Assembly (NCBI RefSeq): GCF_024172085.1
Contig: NZ_JAMZDZ010000001.1
Coordinates: 1,798,001-1,862,000 of the forward strand
Direction of reading: 5' to 3'
From: Hamadaea flava
Lineage (GTDB): Bacteria > Actinomycetota > Actinomycetes > Mycobacteriales > Micromonosporaceae
DNA length: 64,000 bases
Under the pieces are notes generated by a model. It made no database searches. It had not been told where the DNA came from and saw only the letters and a list, made by a program, of their open reading frames with translations. The position numbers and the translations under genes were made by a program. Below are positions 8,915 through 18,040 of this stretch, in pieces; the stretch's first letter is position 1, and the number at the start of each line of letters is the position of its first letter.

Positions 8915-9829
8915 ATGAACACGCAGCTGGCACCGCCCCAACGAGCCGAACCCGACACGACCGCACCTGCGCCGTCGCGCCTGACGCGATGGTGCGCCCA
9001 CATCGTGAAGTCGCGCTGGTTCGACTTGACGATCGTCGTCGTCATCGGCGTCAACGCCCTGCTCCTCGGCGTGGAGACCTACCCCCATGACGGATCGCTC
9101 GGCCAGTTGCTGCGGACGCTGGAGTGGTGTTTCCGCGCCGTGTTCGTCATCGAGATCGCCATCCGGGTGCTGGCGTATGGCCGCCGGCCTCAGGACTTCC
9201 TCCGCCACGGGTGGAACGTCTTCGATTTGGTGGTGATCGCCGCCGCGTTCGTTCCCGGTCTGCACGGCGAGTCGGCCGCCCTGCGGGTGATCCGCATCGC
9301 CCGAGTGCTTCGCCTCGTACGCTTCTCCCCCGGGCTACGCGTCATCGTCGTCGCCCTGCTGCGGAGCCTGCCTGGGATCGGCGGGTTCTTCGCGCTGGCT
9401 CTGGTGTCGCTCTACGTCTACGGCATGGCCGGGTGGCTCATCTTCGGCGAGGCGTACCCCGAGCAGTACGGCACGATCGGCCGCGCCGTGCTCACCCTGT
9501 TCGTGCTGCTGTCCCTGGAGAACCTGCCGGACCTGATCCAGCAGGGTGTGGAGCTGTCACCATGGACGCTCGTCTATTACATCAGCTATGTGATCGTGAC
9601 GGCTCACCTGCTGCTGAACATCCTGATCGCGGTGCTCGTGAACTCCATGGAGGAAGCCCGCCGGCTGGAGATGACCGAGCGGATGGCCGTCGACGAGAAC
9701 CGTGACGGCGTACCGGACGAGATCGATCGGATCATGGTGAGCCAACGGCTCGACGACCTGCGCTCGCTCGTGGCCGACCTCGAACGGGAGTTGAAGATCC
9801 ACCGCAAGGACGGGCGGCCGGAGCCATAG
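8915..9829 (+). CDS. voltage-gated ion channel, bacterial sodium-channel-like
   Basis: A 304-residue six-transmembrane channel subunit. The S4 voltage sensor RVIRIARVLRLVR (about 124-136) has regularly spaced arginines. The pore loop ends in LLSLENLPDL (about 198-207), comparable to the TLESWxx filter of NaChBac-type channels with Ser for Thr and Asn-Leu for Ser-Trp. A C-terminal region with a NRDGVPDEID calcium-loop-like motif and a coiled coil (VSQRLDDLRSLVADLERELK) should assemble the tetramer. ATG 8915 was chosen over 8786 because AAGGCG precedes it and the upstream residues are unconserved. Ion selectivity is inference. Confidence 0.9.
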   Translation: MNTQLAPPQRAEPDTTAPAPSRLTRWCAHIVKSRWFDLTIVVVIGVNALLLGVETYPHDGSLGQLLRTLEWCFRAVFVIEIAIRVLAYGRRPQDFLRHGWNVFDLVVIAAAFVPGLHGESAALRVIRIARVLRLVRFSPGLRVIVVALLRSLPGIGGFFALALVSLYVYGMAGWLIFGEAYPEQYGTIGRAVLTLFVLLSLENLPDLIQQGVELSPWTLVYYISYVIVTAHLLLNILIAVLVNSMEEARRLEMTERMAVDENRDGVPDEIDRIMVSQRLDDLRSLVADLERELKIHRKDGRPEP

Positions 9830-9831
9830 TC

Positions 9832-10572
9832 TCAGTGCGGCGGACGCATTCCCGCGCCGCCGATGGCTTCCCCGGCGGTGCACGAGAGTTCGCCCGGCTG
9901 GAGGTAAACCGTTGCCGGCCGCCACGCTTCAGTCTTGACGGGTGCGATGCGGATGAGGCGGCAGTCGTAAGAGTGTCCGAAGGTGCGATCGGCTCGCAGC
10001 GCCACCCCGACATAGCCGTCTCGGACGAGGACGTCGACGCGCACACGCTGGTCCAACGCAAGCTTCGACAGAATCTCCCGTACGCCCGCCTCGTCGGTGG
10101 CCTTGGCGAAGCTCTGCTGGAGGGATTCCGGATCGGGCAGCTTCGGCTCGGGCGCCAGCGGCGGATACGTCATCGGTGCGACCGCGGGGCAGGGCACCTG
10201 TTTCGGCTTATGAGCCTCGTATCGGGTGATGCGGACGTCGTAGCAGAACTCGTACGCCGGCCCGTCCTCACGGTCGGGCTCCCACCATCCCGCGTCCGCC
10301 ACCCCGACGACCTTGATCGTGATGGTGACGCCTTGCTTCGTCCCGGTATCGCTGCCGGCGACGGCGAGCAAGGTGGCATCGTCGCGCCCGGTCACGCGCC
10401 GCCCGATCTCCTCGGCGGTCTGGACCGGGTTGAACGTTCCGTGCGCCGCTTCGCCGACCTGCGAAGCCTTCGTCGCTGCGTCGCTCTCGGCCCGATCCTC
10501 GGCCGACGAGCAACCGGCCAGGGCGGCCGTAGCGAGCAGACCTGTCAAGGAAACACGAAGGGCCCGGTGCAT
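9832..10572 (-). CDS. putative lipoprotein, unknown function
   Basis: A 246-residue protein with a lipoprotein signal: MHRALRVSLTGLLATAALAGCSS, lipobox LAGC with Cys about residue 20, so probably anchored on the outer face of the membrane. Cysteine pairs in the mature part could form disulfides. It lies directly downstream of the histidine kinase gene on the same strand, so it may be an accessory of that system. The start at 10572 was set by the signal peptide; the frame opens at 10614. No enzymatic motif is visible. Confidence 0.83.
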   Translation of the reverse strand: MHRALRVSLTGLLATAALAGCSSAEDRAESDAATKASQVGEAAHGTFNPVQTAEEIGRRVTGRDDATLLAVAGSDTGTKQGVTITIKVVGVADAGWWEPDREDGPAYEFCYDVRITRYEAHKPKQVPCPAVAPMTYPPLAPEPKLPDPESLQQSFAKATDEAGVREILSKLALDQRVRVDVLVRDGYVGVALRADRTFGHSYDCRLIRIAPVKTEAWRPATVYLQPGELSCTAGEAIGGAGMRPPH

Positions 10573-10617
10573 ACCGTCAGGATCCCGGGTGGCGGAGCCC
10601 ACGAGCATCGTCACTCT

Positions 10618-10637
10618 TACTCAACTTCGGCTGAGTA
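10618..10637 (-). terminator. short hairpin at the end of the histidine kinase gene
   Basis: TACTCA and TGAGTA form a 6-bp stem with an 8-nt loop that spans the kinase stop codon. It could attenuate transcription into the lipoprotein gene, or be chance; there is no U-tract. Confidence 0.3.
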
Positions 10638-11799
10638 GATCAGCGCCGCCGGGCCAGAGTCCGTCTGTCTGCGTAGGGAACCGCACGGTCACCGCCAGAC
10701 CGCCACCGGGGTTCGGCACGGCCGTGATCGTGGCGTCGTGGGCGCGTGCGATGGCGGCCACGATCGACAGGCCCAGACCAGTGCTGTCGGCCGATCCGGT
10801 TCGCTCCGGGTGCAGCCTGCGGAACGGTTCGAAGAGTTCGCCAACACGATCGTCGGGAACGTCCGGGCCAGTGTTGCGAACAGTGAGGCCCGTAGTGGGC
10901 TCGACATTGATGTCCGCCACTCCGCCGGGCTGGTTGTAGCGGATCGCGTTGTGCAGCAGGTTGGCGGCCAGCCGATGCAGCAGAACGGGGTCGCCGTCCA
11001 CCGTGACCGGTTCCAGCTGCCGCCGGATCTGGACGCCTCCGGCCGGGGTCTCGCCGATCACCCGGCGTACCAGGATGTCGAGGCGGACCTGTTCCCTCGT
11101 CTCCAGACCGTTGTCGCCCTGGGCGAGGATGAGCAGACTGTCGATCAGCCGCTCGCTGCGGCGATTGACCTCCAGCAGCTCCTCGCGTACTCGAGCGAGC
11201 CGTTCGGGCGAAGGATCGTCCAGACCGATCTCGATCGCTGTCCGTTGGATCGCCAGCGGCGTACGCAGCTCGTGCGCGGCGTTCGCGATGAACCGGCGTT
11301 GACTGTCCGCGGATCGTTGGAGCCGGTCCAGCATGCTGTCGAAGGTGTCGGCGAGCTCGGAGAGTTCGTCGCGCGGTCCGGCCAGCGCGATGCGGTCGGT
11401 GAGGTTGGACAGCGACAGTCGCCGGGCGGTCGCGGTGATCTGATGCACCGGGCGCAGCAGCCGGCCCGCCAGCCACCAGCCGACCACGATCGACACGACT
11501 GTCAGGACGGCGATCGTGACGCCCGCGATGCTCCACTGGTAGCCGAGCACGGTGTCGGGCAGATAGCCGATGCCGCTGCTGTCGGAGGGCACAGATCCGC
11601 TGGTGGGCCCGGGCGTCGGGGCCGCTGTCGTCGAGGGGGCGGCGGCGCTCCCGATCAGGTTGAACCGCAGGTTGGTGAATCGTTTCTCCAGCTTGAGCTT
11701 CAGCAGCAGGTTGGTGATCGCCAGTACGGTGACCGAGGTGACCAGGAACAGCCCGCTGTAGACCGCGGTGAGCCGCACCCGCACGGTACGCCGCTTCAC
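10621..11799 (-). CDS. sensor histidine kinase
   Basis: A 392-residue membrane kinase. Two transmembrane spans (about 11-33 and 89-111) bracket a short Pro/Ser/Thr-rich extracellular loop; then come a HAMP linker, the phosphoacceptor His176 in FIANAAHELRTPLA, and an ATPase domain with HNAIRYNQPGG (N box), NTGPDVP (G1) and GLGLSIV (G2). It would phosphorylate the response regulator whose gene overlaps it by 4 bp upstream (ATGA). The signal is unknown; the small sensor loop could serve an envelope or peptide stress signal. Confidence 0.95.
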   Translation of the reverse strand: MKRRTVRVRLTAVYSGLFLVTSVTVLAITNLLLKLKLEKRFTNLRFNLIGSAAAPSTTAAPTPGPTSGSVPSDSSGIGYLPDTVLGYQWSIAGVTIAVLTVVSIVVGWWLAGRLLRPVHQITATARRLSLSNLTDRIALAGPRDELSELADTFDSMLDRLQRSADSQRRFIANAAHELRTPLAIQRTAIEIGLDDPSPERLARVREELLEVNRRSERLIDSLLILAQGDNGLETREQVRLDILVRRVIGETPAGGVQIRRQLEPVTVDGDPVLLHRLAANLLHNAIRYNQPGGVADINVEPTTGLTVRNTGPDVPDDRVGELFEPFRRLHPERTGSADSTGLGLSIVAAIARAHDATITAVPNPGGGLAVTVRFPTQTDGLWPGGADLLSRS

Positions 11800-12449
11800 A
11801 GGTGGTATCCGACGCCGGCGACGGTGTGGATGCAGGCCGGTTCGCCGAGTTTGGCGCGCAGACGGCTGATGATGACCCGGACCACCGTCGTGAACGGGTC
11901 GGCGTGCTCGTCCCAGGCCGACTCCAGCAACGTCTCCGCGCTGACCAGCGCCCCATCGGCCCGCATCAGCACCTCCAGGACCGCGTACTCCTTGACCGAC
12001 AGCGGCACGTGGCGGCCGTCGCGGAAGACCTGCCGGTGCGGGGTGTCCAGGACGATCCCCGCCCGCTGCAGGACCGGCGGGACGGGCGGCTGACTGCGGC
12101 GTCCCAGTGCCTTGACTCGCGCGACGAGTTCGCTGAAGTCGAACGGCTTGGGCAGATAGTCGTCGGCGCCCAGGCTCAGCCCGGCGACTCGATCCGGCAC
12201 CGACGCGGCAGCGGTCAGCAGCAGAATCCGCGTATGCGCACCGCTGCTCGCCAGTTCCCGGCAGATCACGTCGCCGTGCATCTGAGGCAGGTCGCGATCG
12301 AGGACGAGCACGTCGTAGTCGTGCACCGCGAGCCGCTGGGACGCCGCCGGCCCGTCGTAGGCCACATCCACCGCCATCGCCTGCTTACGCAGCCCTTCGG
12401 CCACCAGATCGGCGAGCATCCGTTCGTCCTCGGCTACCAGGATTCGCAT
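11796..12449 (-). CDS. response regulator, OmpR/PhoB type
   Basis: A 217-residue two-domain regulator: a receiver with acidic pocket (VAEDE near residue 6), phosphoacceptor Asp51 in VLVLDRDLP, the switch Thr in LLTAAAS and the Lys of PKPFDF, then a winged-helix DNA-binding domain (PLSVKEYAVLEVLMRADGALVSAETLLESAWDEHADPFTTVVRVIISRLRAKL). It is coupled to the kinase gene by ATGA. The divergent S41 peptidase gene starts 87 bp away, so the intervening region may be a regulated divergent promoter. Confidence 0.96.
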   Translation of the reverse strand: MRILVAEDERMLADLVAEGLRKQAMAVDVAYDGPAASQRLAVHDYDVLVLDRDLPQMHGDVICRELASSGAHTRILLLTAAASVPDRVAGLSLGADDYLPKPFDFSELVARVKALGRRSQPPVPPVLQRAGIVLDTPHRQVFRDGRHVPLSVKEYAVLEVLMRADGALVSAETLLESAWDEHADPFTTVVRVIISRLRAKLGEPACIHTVAGVGYHL

Positions 12450-12536
12450 CCAGCCTCTGTACCAGGGGCCGTGCTTCGTCGGCGTTAACGGCTGCGTTCA
12501 CACCCCTGCAACGGTCCGACCGCGAGGGTGGGCCGC

Positions 12537-13949
12537 ATGAGGAACAAGCTACGAATCGCAGTCGGAGTAGCGACGACGGCGCTCGTCGGCGGCATTCTGA
12601 CGGTCGTGATCGTCCCGGCCGGATCCGCCGAGTCGTCCAGCCGTCCACCCGCCTGCACCGCGCCCACCGGGCAGGTCGGGCAGCCGACCACCCCTGCTCC
12701 CCCGCAGCCGACCACGATCACCACCATCGGCCAGGCCTACTACTGCATCTTCGACAACTACTACAGCGGACCGGAACTGGACGACCGCACGTTGCTGGTG
12801 CCCGCCTTCGCCGCCCTCACCCGGGAGCTGCAACGCCGAGGCATCGATCAACCGCGTGCCACCCTGCCGGCCTTGACCGGCCGCAAGGACGCCGACTGGA
12901 CCGCGTTCAGCCGCACCTACGACACCATCGCCGCCGCACTGCCCGACGATGCCGCTGTTCGGCAGGCCGTCGCGGAAGCCACCCTGCTCGGCATGGTGTC
13001 GGCGCTCGACGACAACCACGCCCGGTGGACCCGCGGGCAGCAGCGCAGCCTGCTTGGCATGAAGTTCTCCGGACTCCGGGTCGACGGCGTCGATCCGGTC
13101 GTCACCGCGCCGATCTTCGTCACCACGGTCGCGGCCGGAAGTGGCGCGGCCAGCGCCGGGATCAAGCCCGGCGACGAGGTGGTCGCCGTCAACGGGGTGC
13201 CCCTGATTCTCAACGGCAGTGTGTCCGAAGGCGTCGTCCGGTGGCTGACCACAGCGTCGCCGGCCCAGCAGATCACCTTCACGCTGCACCGACCGGCCAC
13301 CGACACGACCTTCACCACCACGGTGACCCCTGTCGACTTCCCGCAACAGAGCCCGAAGGTCGACGCCACCCTGCTGCCCGGCGACATCGCCGAGGTCACC
13401 ATCCCGGGCTTCACTCCGGGTGTCGCCGACCAGGTGCTCAACGCCATCGCCGAGCTGCGCGAAACTGCCTCGGTACGCGGTCTCATCCTCGACATGCGTG
13501 GCAACGGCGGCGGCGTCGGCGCGGAGCTCCTGCGGCTGCTGGGGGCCTTCGTTCACGGCAAGCCCACGAGTTACTGGTGCGACGTGCGCGACAAGTGCAC
13601 CGCCAACCACGCCGACGACACGGTGGCACTGGTGAACCTGCCTTTGGTCGTGCTCACCGACCGCAACTGCGCCTCGGCGTGCGACTCGTTCGCCAGTTCC
13701 GTCAAAGACCTCCACCTCGGTACGCTCATCGGCACGCGTACCGCGGGCATGGTGTCCGGCCCGACCTTGCCGTACGCGCTCGACGACAACAGCGAACTGA
13801 CGCTGCCCAGCCACCGCGAGATCGGCGCGAACCGGGAAACGGTCGACATCGTCGGCGTCGCACCTGATCACCTGGCGCCGACGACCGCAGTCGACTTGTC
13901 GGCGGGACGAGACGCCGCCGTCACCAAGGCGCTGGCCCTGCTGCGATAG
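12537..13949 (+). CDS. secreted S41 family peptidase with PDZ domain
   Basis: A 470-residue exported protein: an N-terminal hydrophobic signal/anchor (about 6-28), a Pro/Thr-rich linker, a PDZ-like segment (VAAGSGAASAGIKPGDEVVAVNG) and an S41 tail-specific protease domain (VRGLILDMRGNGGG, VLTDRNCASACDSFASSVKD with candidate nucleophile Ser). The Lys that usually follows (GxxTxGKG) is not obvious, the segment here being GTRTAGMVSGP, so the catalytic dyad may differ. ATG 12537 was chosen because GAGGGTG lies upstream; a GTG at 12528 is possible. It is divergent from the two-component genes, which may control it. Confidence 0.9.
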   Translation: MRNKLRIAVGVATTALVGGILTVVIVPAGSAESSSRPPACTAPTGQVGQPTTPAPPQPTTITTIGQAYYCIFDNYYSGPELDDRTLLVPAFAALTRELQRRGIDQPRATLPALTGRKDADWTAFSRTYDTIAAALPDDAAVRQAVAEATLLGMVSALDDNHARWTRGQQRSLLGMKFSGLRVDGVDPVVTAPIFVTTVAAGSGAASAGIKPGDEVVAVNGVPLILNGSVSEGVVRWLTTASPAQQITFTLHRPATDTTFTTTVTPVDFPQQSPKVDATLLPGDIAEVTIPGFTPGVADQVLNAIAELRETASVRGLILDMRGNGGGVGAELLRLLGAFVHGKPTSYWCDVRDKCTANHADDTVALVNLPLVVLTDRNCASACDSFASSVKDLHLGTLIGTRTAGMVSGPTLPYALDDNSELTLPSHREIGANRETVDIVGVAPDHLAPTTAVDLSAGRDAAVTKALALLR

Positions 13950-13957
13950 CAGGATTC

Positions 13958-13985
13958 GGCCACGCCCGGCTTGCTGGGCGTGGCC
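13958..13985 (+). terminator. perfect hairpin after the S41 peptidase gene
   Basis: GGCCACGCCC and GGGCGTGGCC form a perfect 10-bp stem around an 8-nt loop, starting 9 nt after the stop codon. There is no U-tract, as is common in high-GC actinomycetes. Confidence 0.75.
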
Positions 13986-14117
13986 GTCCGAGCGTCCGAC
14001 GCCGCCGGGAAGCCGTCAGGGTTCCGACACCGGTCCACCCTGGTACTCCGGCTATGGCCCACCTGGGGGTCGGCGACCTGACAGTCCACTGCTGCACTCG
14101 CTTCTACGGTGCCACCT

Positions 14118-15833
14118 ATGACTGAACCGAGTGCCGCGCCATTGGTCGCCCTCGAAGCCTCGGGCCAGGCGACCATTCTCAGCTACAACGTGCCCGAACC
14201 GACGTCGTACCCGGGCCGCAACTACATCGAGCTGCCGTTCGACGATCGTTATTTCACCGCGGCAGGCAAGGTGGTCCCGGACCGGGCGAAGCTGGCAGGC
14301 CGTCCCCTTACCGAGATCACCTCCGTCGTCGCCGCCTCGCTCGACGGCGCAGCCGATCCGCGGGAGTTCCCGTTAGTCGCGCACGCGGCCCGCGGGCTGG
14401 CCGGATTCGCAAGCCGACCGGCACGGACCCGAGGCGGCACGGCGGCCCGGCAATGGAACCCGGACACCGGCGAGTCCACGGACCTGCCCGGCCCGGACGA
14501 CGAGGACAGCGGTCACCACGGCGGCCAGCACGGCGGCGGTCAGGGCGGTGACCAGGACGACGACCCGGCAGGTCCCGGCACGATCGCGTCCCACATCCAG
14601 GCCGGCCTCACTCCGGTGGTCTACACGTCGTTGTGGGGATCGGACGTCTCCACCTGGATTCCGACCGCCCAGACCGCCGAACCGAGGCTCTACCTCGTCG
14701 AGGAGTACCGCCTGTCCACCTATCTCGGCTCCTATGGCGCGGGCCGGGTCGTGCAGACGATGACTCTGCTACCGGGCGAGAAGACGACTATCAGCGTCAA
14801 GTCCTACACCCAGTCGACCACGACGCAGTCCGAGGCGTCGAGCATCCTGGACTCGTTCTCGGAGCAGAGCGCGACCGATTTCGAGTCGGCGGTGGAGAGC
14901 GAGCAGTCCGACCAGTCCACCTACGCCAAGAGCTTCGAGTATAAGGCGGAAGCCTCCGCCTCCTGGGGTTTCGGCATGGTCAAGGTGGGCGGCGGCGTCG
15001 CCGGGTCGACGAACTCCAGCCGTGAGGAGGCCGCCAAGAACGTGGCCTCGGCGACCGAGAAGACCTCGGCGAGCGCCTCATCCAAGCGGGACGTGCAGAT
15101 CAACACGAGCTCCGAGGTGTCCACAGAGGTCGGCTCGGAGACCTCGATCACCCGGGAGATCTCCAACATCAACCTCTCGGCGCCGCTCAACTTCGTGTTC
15201 CGGCAGATGAACCAGGAGTTCATCACCATCCTGCATCTTGTCGACGTGCGAGTCGCGTTCTTCAACAACTTCGCTGAGTCCAAACAGGAGCGCCCACTGC
15301 CCGAGCTGGGCGCGCTGCTGGACGAGGTGATGGTCGACGACGCCGACAAGCGCCAGGAGGTCCGGGCCGAGATCCTGCACGCGCTGAACACCGTCGCCGA
15401 CTGGCGCGGCCAGCCCGTGCGCGACGCGATCCGGCAGCGGTCGTACCCGGAACGCGACGGCTCGGTCACCAAAGTGTGGCAGTTCAACCGCGATCTCGTC
15501 ACCGAGTACGAGGACCCTGCCACCGGCGCGGCCTTCACCGTGCCCGGCGTCATCCTGTCGGTGCAGAAGAACGTCATGCGCACCGAAGGCATCGTCGTGG
15601 AGGCGCTCATGGGCGTCGCGCCGGCTCTCGACCCGTACAACACGGCGTTGCAGGAGGAGGCGCTCAAGGAGCGCCGGGCCGCGAACACCGCGGCCGAGCT
15701 GTCCAACCGGCGCGAGGAACTCGCTCAGCGCATCGTCAGCAGCGGCGCGACCAACCTCGCCGACACCTACGTCCGCCTCTTCGTCCCGGACCCCGCGCCG
15801 GCCACGGACACTCCCGCCCCGCCGGCGACCTGA
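14118..15833 (+). CDS. unknown protein with Ser/Thr-rich amphipathic core, possible pore-forming type
   Basis: A 571-residue protein with no signal peptide and no family I recognise. The N-terminal 120 residues are ordinary globular sequence. Residues about 128-153 are a His/Gly/Asp/Gln-rich linker. After a conserved-looking beta region (YLVEEYRLSTYLGSYGAG, LLPGEKTTISVKSYT) comes a long Ser/Thr/Ala/Glu-rich stretch (about 225-358) interrupted by a Gly-rich hydrophobic segment (SWGFGMVKVGGGVAGS), a composition seen in membrane-inserting hairpins of aerolysin- or MACPF-like proteins. The C-terminus is helical with Glu/Arg heptads (about 505-560). It is coupled to the next gene (stop/start overlap TGATG). 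ATG 14118 was chosen over GTG 14109; neither has a clear ribosome site. The pore-forming idea is inference. Confidence 0.82.
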   Translation: MTEPSAAPLVALEASGQATILSYNVPEPTSYPGRNYIELPFDDRYFTAAGKVVPDRAKLAGRPLTEITSVVAASLDGAADPREFPLVAHAARGLAGFASRPARTRGGTAARQWNPDTGESTDLPGPDDEDSGHHGGQHGGGQGGDQDDDPAGPGTIASHIQAGLTPVVYTSLWGSDVSTWIPTAQTAEPRLYLVEEYRLSTYLGSYGAGRVVQTMTLLPGEKTTISVKSYTQSTTTQSEASSILDSFSEQSATDFESAVESEQSDQSTYAKSFEYKAEASASWGFGMVKVGGGVAGSTNSSREEAAKNVASATEKTSASASSKRDVQINTSSEVSTEVGSETSITREISNINLSAPLNFVFRQMNQEFITILHLVDVRVAFFNNFAESKQERPLPELGALLDEVMVDDADKRQEVRAEILHALNTVADWRGQPVRDAIRQRSYPERDGSVTKVWQFNRDLVTEYEDPATGAAFTVPGVILSVQKNVMRTEGIVVEALMGVAPALDPYNTALQEEALKERRAANTAAELSNRREELAQRIVSSGATNLADTYVRLFVPDPAPATDTPAPPAT

Positions 15834-17878
15834 TGGTCGCGTCGGCTCGCGCTTTCGATCAGATGGTACGCACACCGGCCGGGCTGCTCGGTGGGCTGCC
15901 CACCGCGGGGCCGACCGGTGCCGATCCCGCCGCCGACCAGGTCACCGGCGACGCCGTGGTCGCAGCGGTCGCCATCCGCCCAGCCGACAGTCTGCCGCCG
16001 GGCACGACGGATCCCGCCGCCCGGGCGACGGTGGACGACCTCGGCGAGCTGATCGACCGGACGTTGCTGACCTATCTGGACGGCGAGCCCGACATCGGGC
16101 CGTTGGTCGAGGCGATCACCACCCGGCTGTCGCCTGATCCGGGCGCGCTCGCCGACCTCTTCCAGCTCGTTTGGGACAAGTCGACCATCTTGTGGACGCG
16201 GGCGAGCGACGATCTGATGCGAGGCCGGGACTGGGCCGAGAGCGGAGCGCTGCAACTGGGCTTCGGTCCGCTCGGCCTGCTCGCCCCGGCCGTCTACGAT
16301 CTCGCCAAGCCGGTCATGGCCACCTTCGCAGCGTCGCTGCCGCCGCTGTCGGAGTATCCCGACGTGCTGCAGGCGGCGTACCGGGACATGACCGAGTTCG
16401 CCGCCGGTATGGAGGAGGGCTTGTCCGGCAGCGGGCTGTGCGAGCTGTCGTTCTACACCGAGATCTTCGACAACCTCACCGCCAGCGTCCAGCAACACCT
16501 CGTCGTGGCGAACCCGGTCATCCAGGCCGGCATGGTCGCCGGGCTGGTGGAACGTCTCGTCGGCGACCTGCTCGGCGTGGTGGCACTGGTCCTGTTGCTG
16601 TCGTCGGGGCCGATCCTCGTCGCCCTCATCTGCTTCGTCGTCTACTCGATGTGGCAGGCCGGGCAGGAGAAACTGGCGCACGAAGCGGGCGGGATGCTCG
16701 CCACCGCCGCCGCACAGCCGTTCGTGACGCTGCATTCCGCCGCGGTCGGCGTCGATCTCCTGTTCCAGCTGGGCCGGATCCTGGGTCCGATCATCTTCGA
16801 CATCCTGTTGTTCGCCATCGGCGAGGAACCGATAGAGCTCGCGGTGAAGGGAGCACGACAGGCGACGCGGGTGGCCGACATCTTCGAACGACTCAAGCCG
16901 TTCCTGCCCGCGACGAAGGAAGCGGAACTGCTCATCGACCGAGTGGCACAGGAGGGCATGGAACTGCTGCAGTGGTTCAAGCCCACACTTCTGCACTACG
17001 ACACCGCGCTCGACGACGTATTCCTGCGCGTACTGACGCTTGACGGGTCGGACACCATCCTGCGCGACATCCGGGAGTACGTCGAGGCGAACGCCGAGGG
17101 CGAAGCCGTCCACGAACTCGTCCGGCGATTGATCACCGCGGTCGACCAGATGACCGAGCAGCGGTTGGAGGGCTTGTTGTTCCTCAGCGAGCACCGGCCG
17201 CACACCAACGCCAGCCCGAAGTATCCCGGCCCCATGTTCGGCGAGATCAACTGGACCGACGTCCTCGAATTCGCCCCCGAGACGATGGAGGGCACCCCGG
17301 ACGAGCTGTTCGACCTGCTGGGCGCGATCGCTCCGCGCGTCCTGCGCAACGACAGCGGCATCACCAAAGTCATCTTCGACTTCGTCATGGGCGGCCACAT
17401 CTACACGGGCGCGGCCGGGGCACTGCTCGCCGCGAAGAAGCTCATCACCGACAACCCGGCAGCCTTGCTACGGTTCGAGGTCGACGACACCAACCGCGTG
17501 ATCGACATCATCACGTACCTGATCGAGACCGTCCAACAGGACGATCAGGTCGTCGAGCGGCTGGTCCTCGATCTCATCGCAGAGGTCAAGTCGCTGCCGA
17601 GCGGCGTGCTCGACGGACGGCAGCGCTCCAAGCTGATCAAGCAGATGCGCAAAGACCTGCTGCGCCACGCCACAATGGGTGACGCCGACCTCGACCGGCT
17701 CGTCTGGCTACTCGATCCCCGCGGGTATCCTGCCCTGCGCGCCAAACTGTGGGTGATGTTCCGGGAGGCGTTGGACGCCGAGCGCGGGAACATCGCCAAG
17801 CTCGTCGACCTCAACCGATTCCGGCAGGGCTTGGAGGACAAGATCGCCCGGGGCATTCTCGTCCAGCCCTACCTGTGA
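15833..17878 (+). CDS. large unknown protein with central membrane segments
   Basis: A 681-residue protein that begins inside the stop codon of the preceding gene, so the two products are probably stoichiometric partners. Most of it is alpha-helical. Two hydrophobic segments lie at about 248-275 (VVALVLLLSSGPILVALICF) and 313-330 (LGRILGPIIFDILLFAIG). The second half is rich in acidic/Arg helices (LIDRVAQEGMELLQWF, VRRLITAVDQMTEQRLEGL) with no catalytic motif I recognise. A membrane partner of the upstream protein, for example an immunity, anchoring or delivery component, is possible but unproven. No transposon or phage gene flanks the pair. Confidence 0.82.
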   Translation: MVASARAFDQMVRTPAGLLGGLPTAGPTGADPAADQVTGDAVVAAVAIRPADSLPPGTTDPAARATVDDLGELIDRTLLTYLDGEPDIGPLVEAITTRLSPDPGALADLFQLVWDKSTILWTRASDDLMRGRDWAESGALQLGFGPLGLLAPAVYDLAKPVMATFAASLPPLSEYPDVLQAAYRDMTEFAAGMEEGLSGSGLCELSFYTEIFDNLTASVQQHLVVANPVIQAGMVAGLVERLVGDLLGVVALVLLLSSGPILVALICFVVYSMWQAGQEKLAHEAGGMLATAAAQPFVTLHSAAVGVDLLFQLGRILGPIIFDILLFAIGEEPIELAVKGARQATRVADIFERLKPFLPATKEAELLIDRVAQEGMELLQWFKPTLLHYDTALDDVFLRVLTLDGSDTILRDIREYVEANAEGEAVHELVRRLITAVDQMTEQRLEGLLFLSEHRPHTNASPKYPGPMFGEINWTDVLEFAPETMEGTPDELFDLLGAIAPRVLRNDSGITKVIFDFVMGGHIYTGAAGALLAAKKLITDNPAALLRFEVDDTNRVIDIITYLIETVQQDDQVVERLVLDLIAEVKSLPSGVLDGRQRSKLIKQMRKDLLRHATMGDADLDRLVWLLDPRGYPALRAKLWVMFREALDAERGNIAKLVDLNRFRQGLEDKIARGILVQPYL

Positions 17879-18040
17879 GCACATGGTCGCCGAGGCCGGG
17901 TGGCTAACTTCAGCCGCATGATCCTCGATTGGGCGGTGCCCAGCTGACGCTCACGGATGCGGCTGCGAGCGAGCAGCGGACCTCGGCTGCCTACCCGGCC
18001 AGATGGGCGGTTGCGGCACCTGGTCGGTGGGTAATCCGTG

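Noticed and set aside
16171-17043. Arg/Gly-rich 290-codon frame overlapping the second unknown protein
   Set aside because: It is the +1 shadow of 15833-17878, with typical RRGR-rich low-complexity composition and no start signal.
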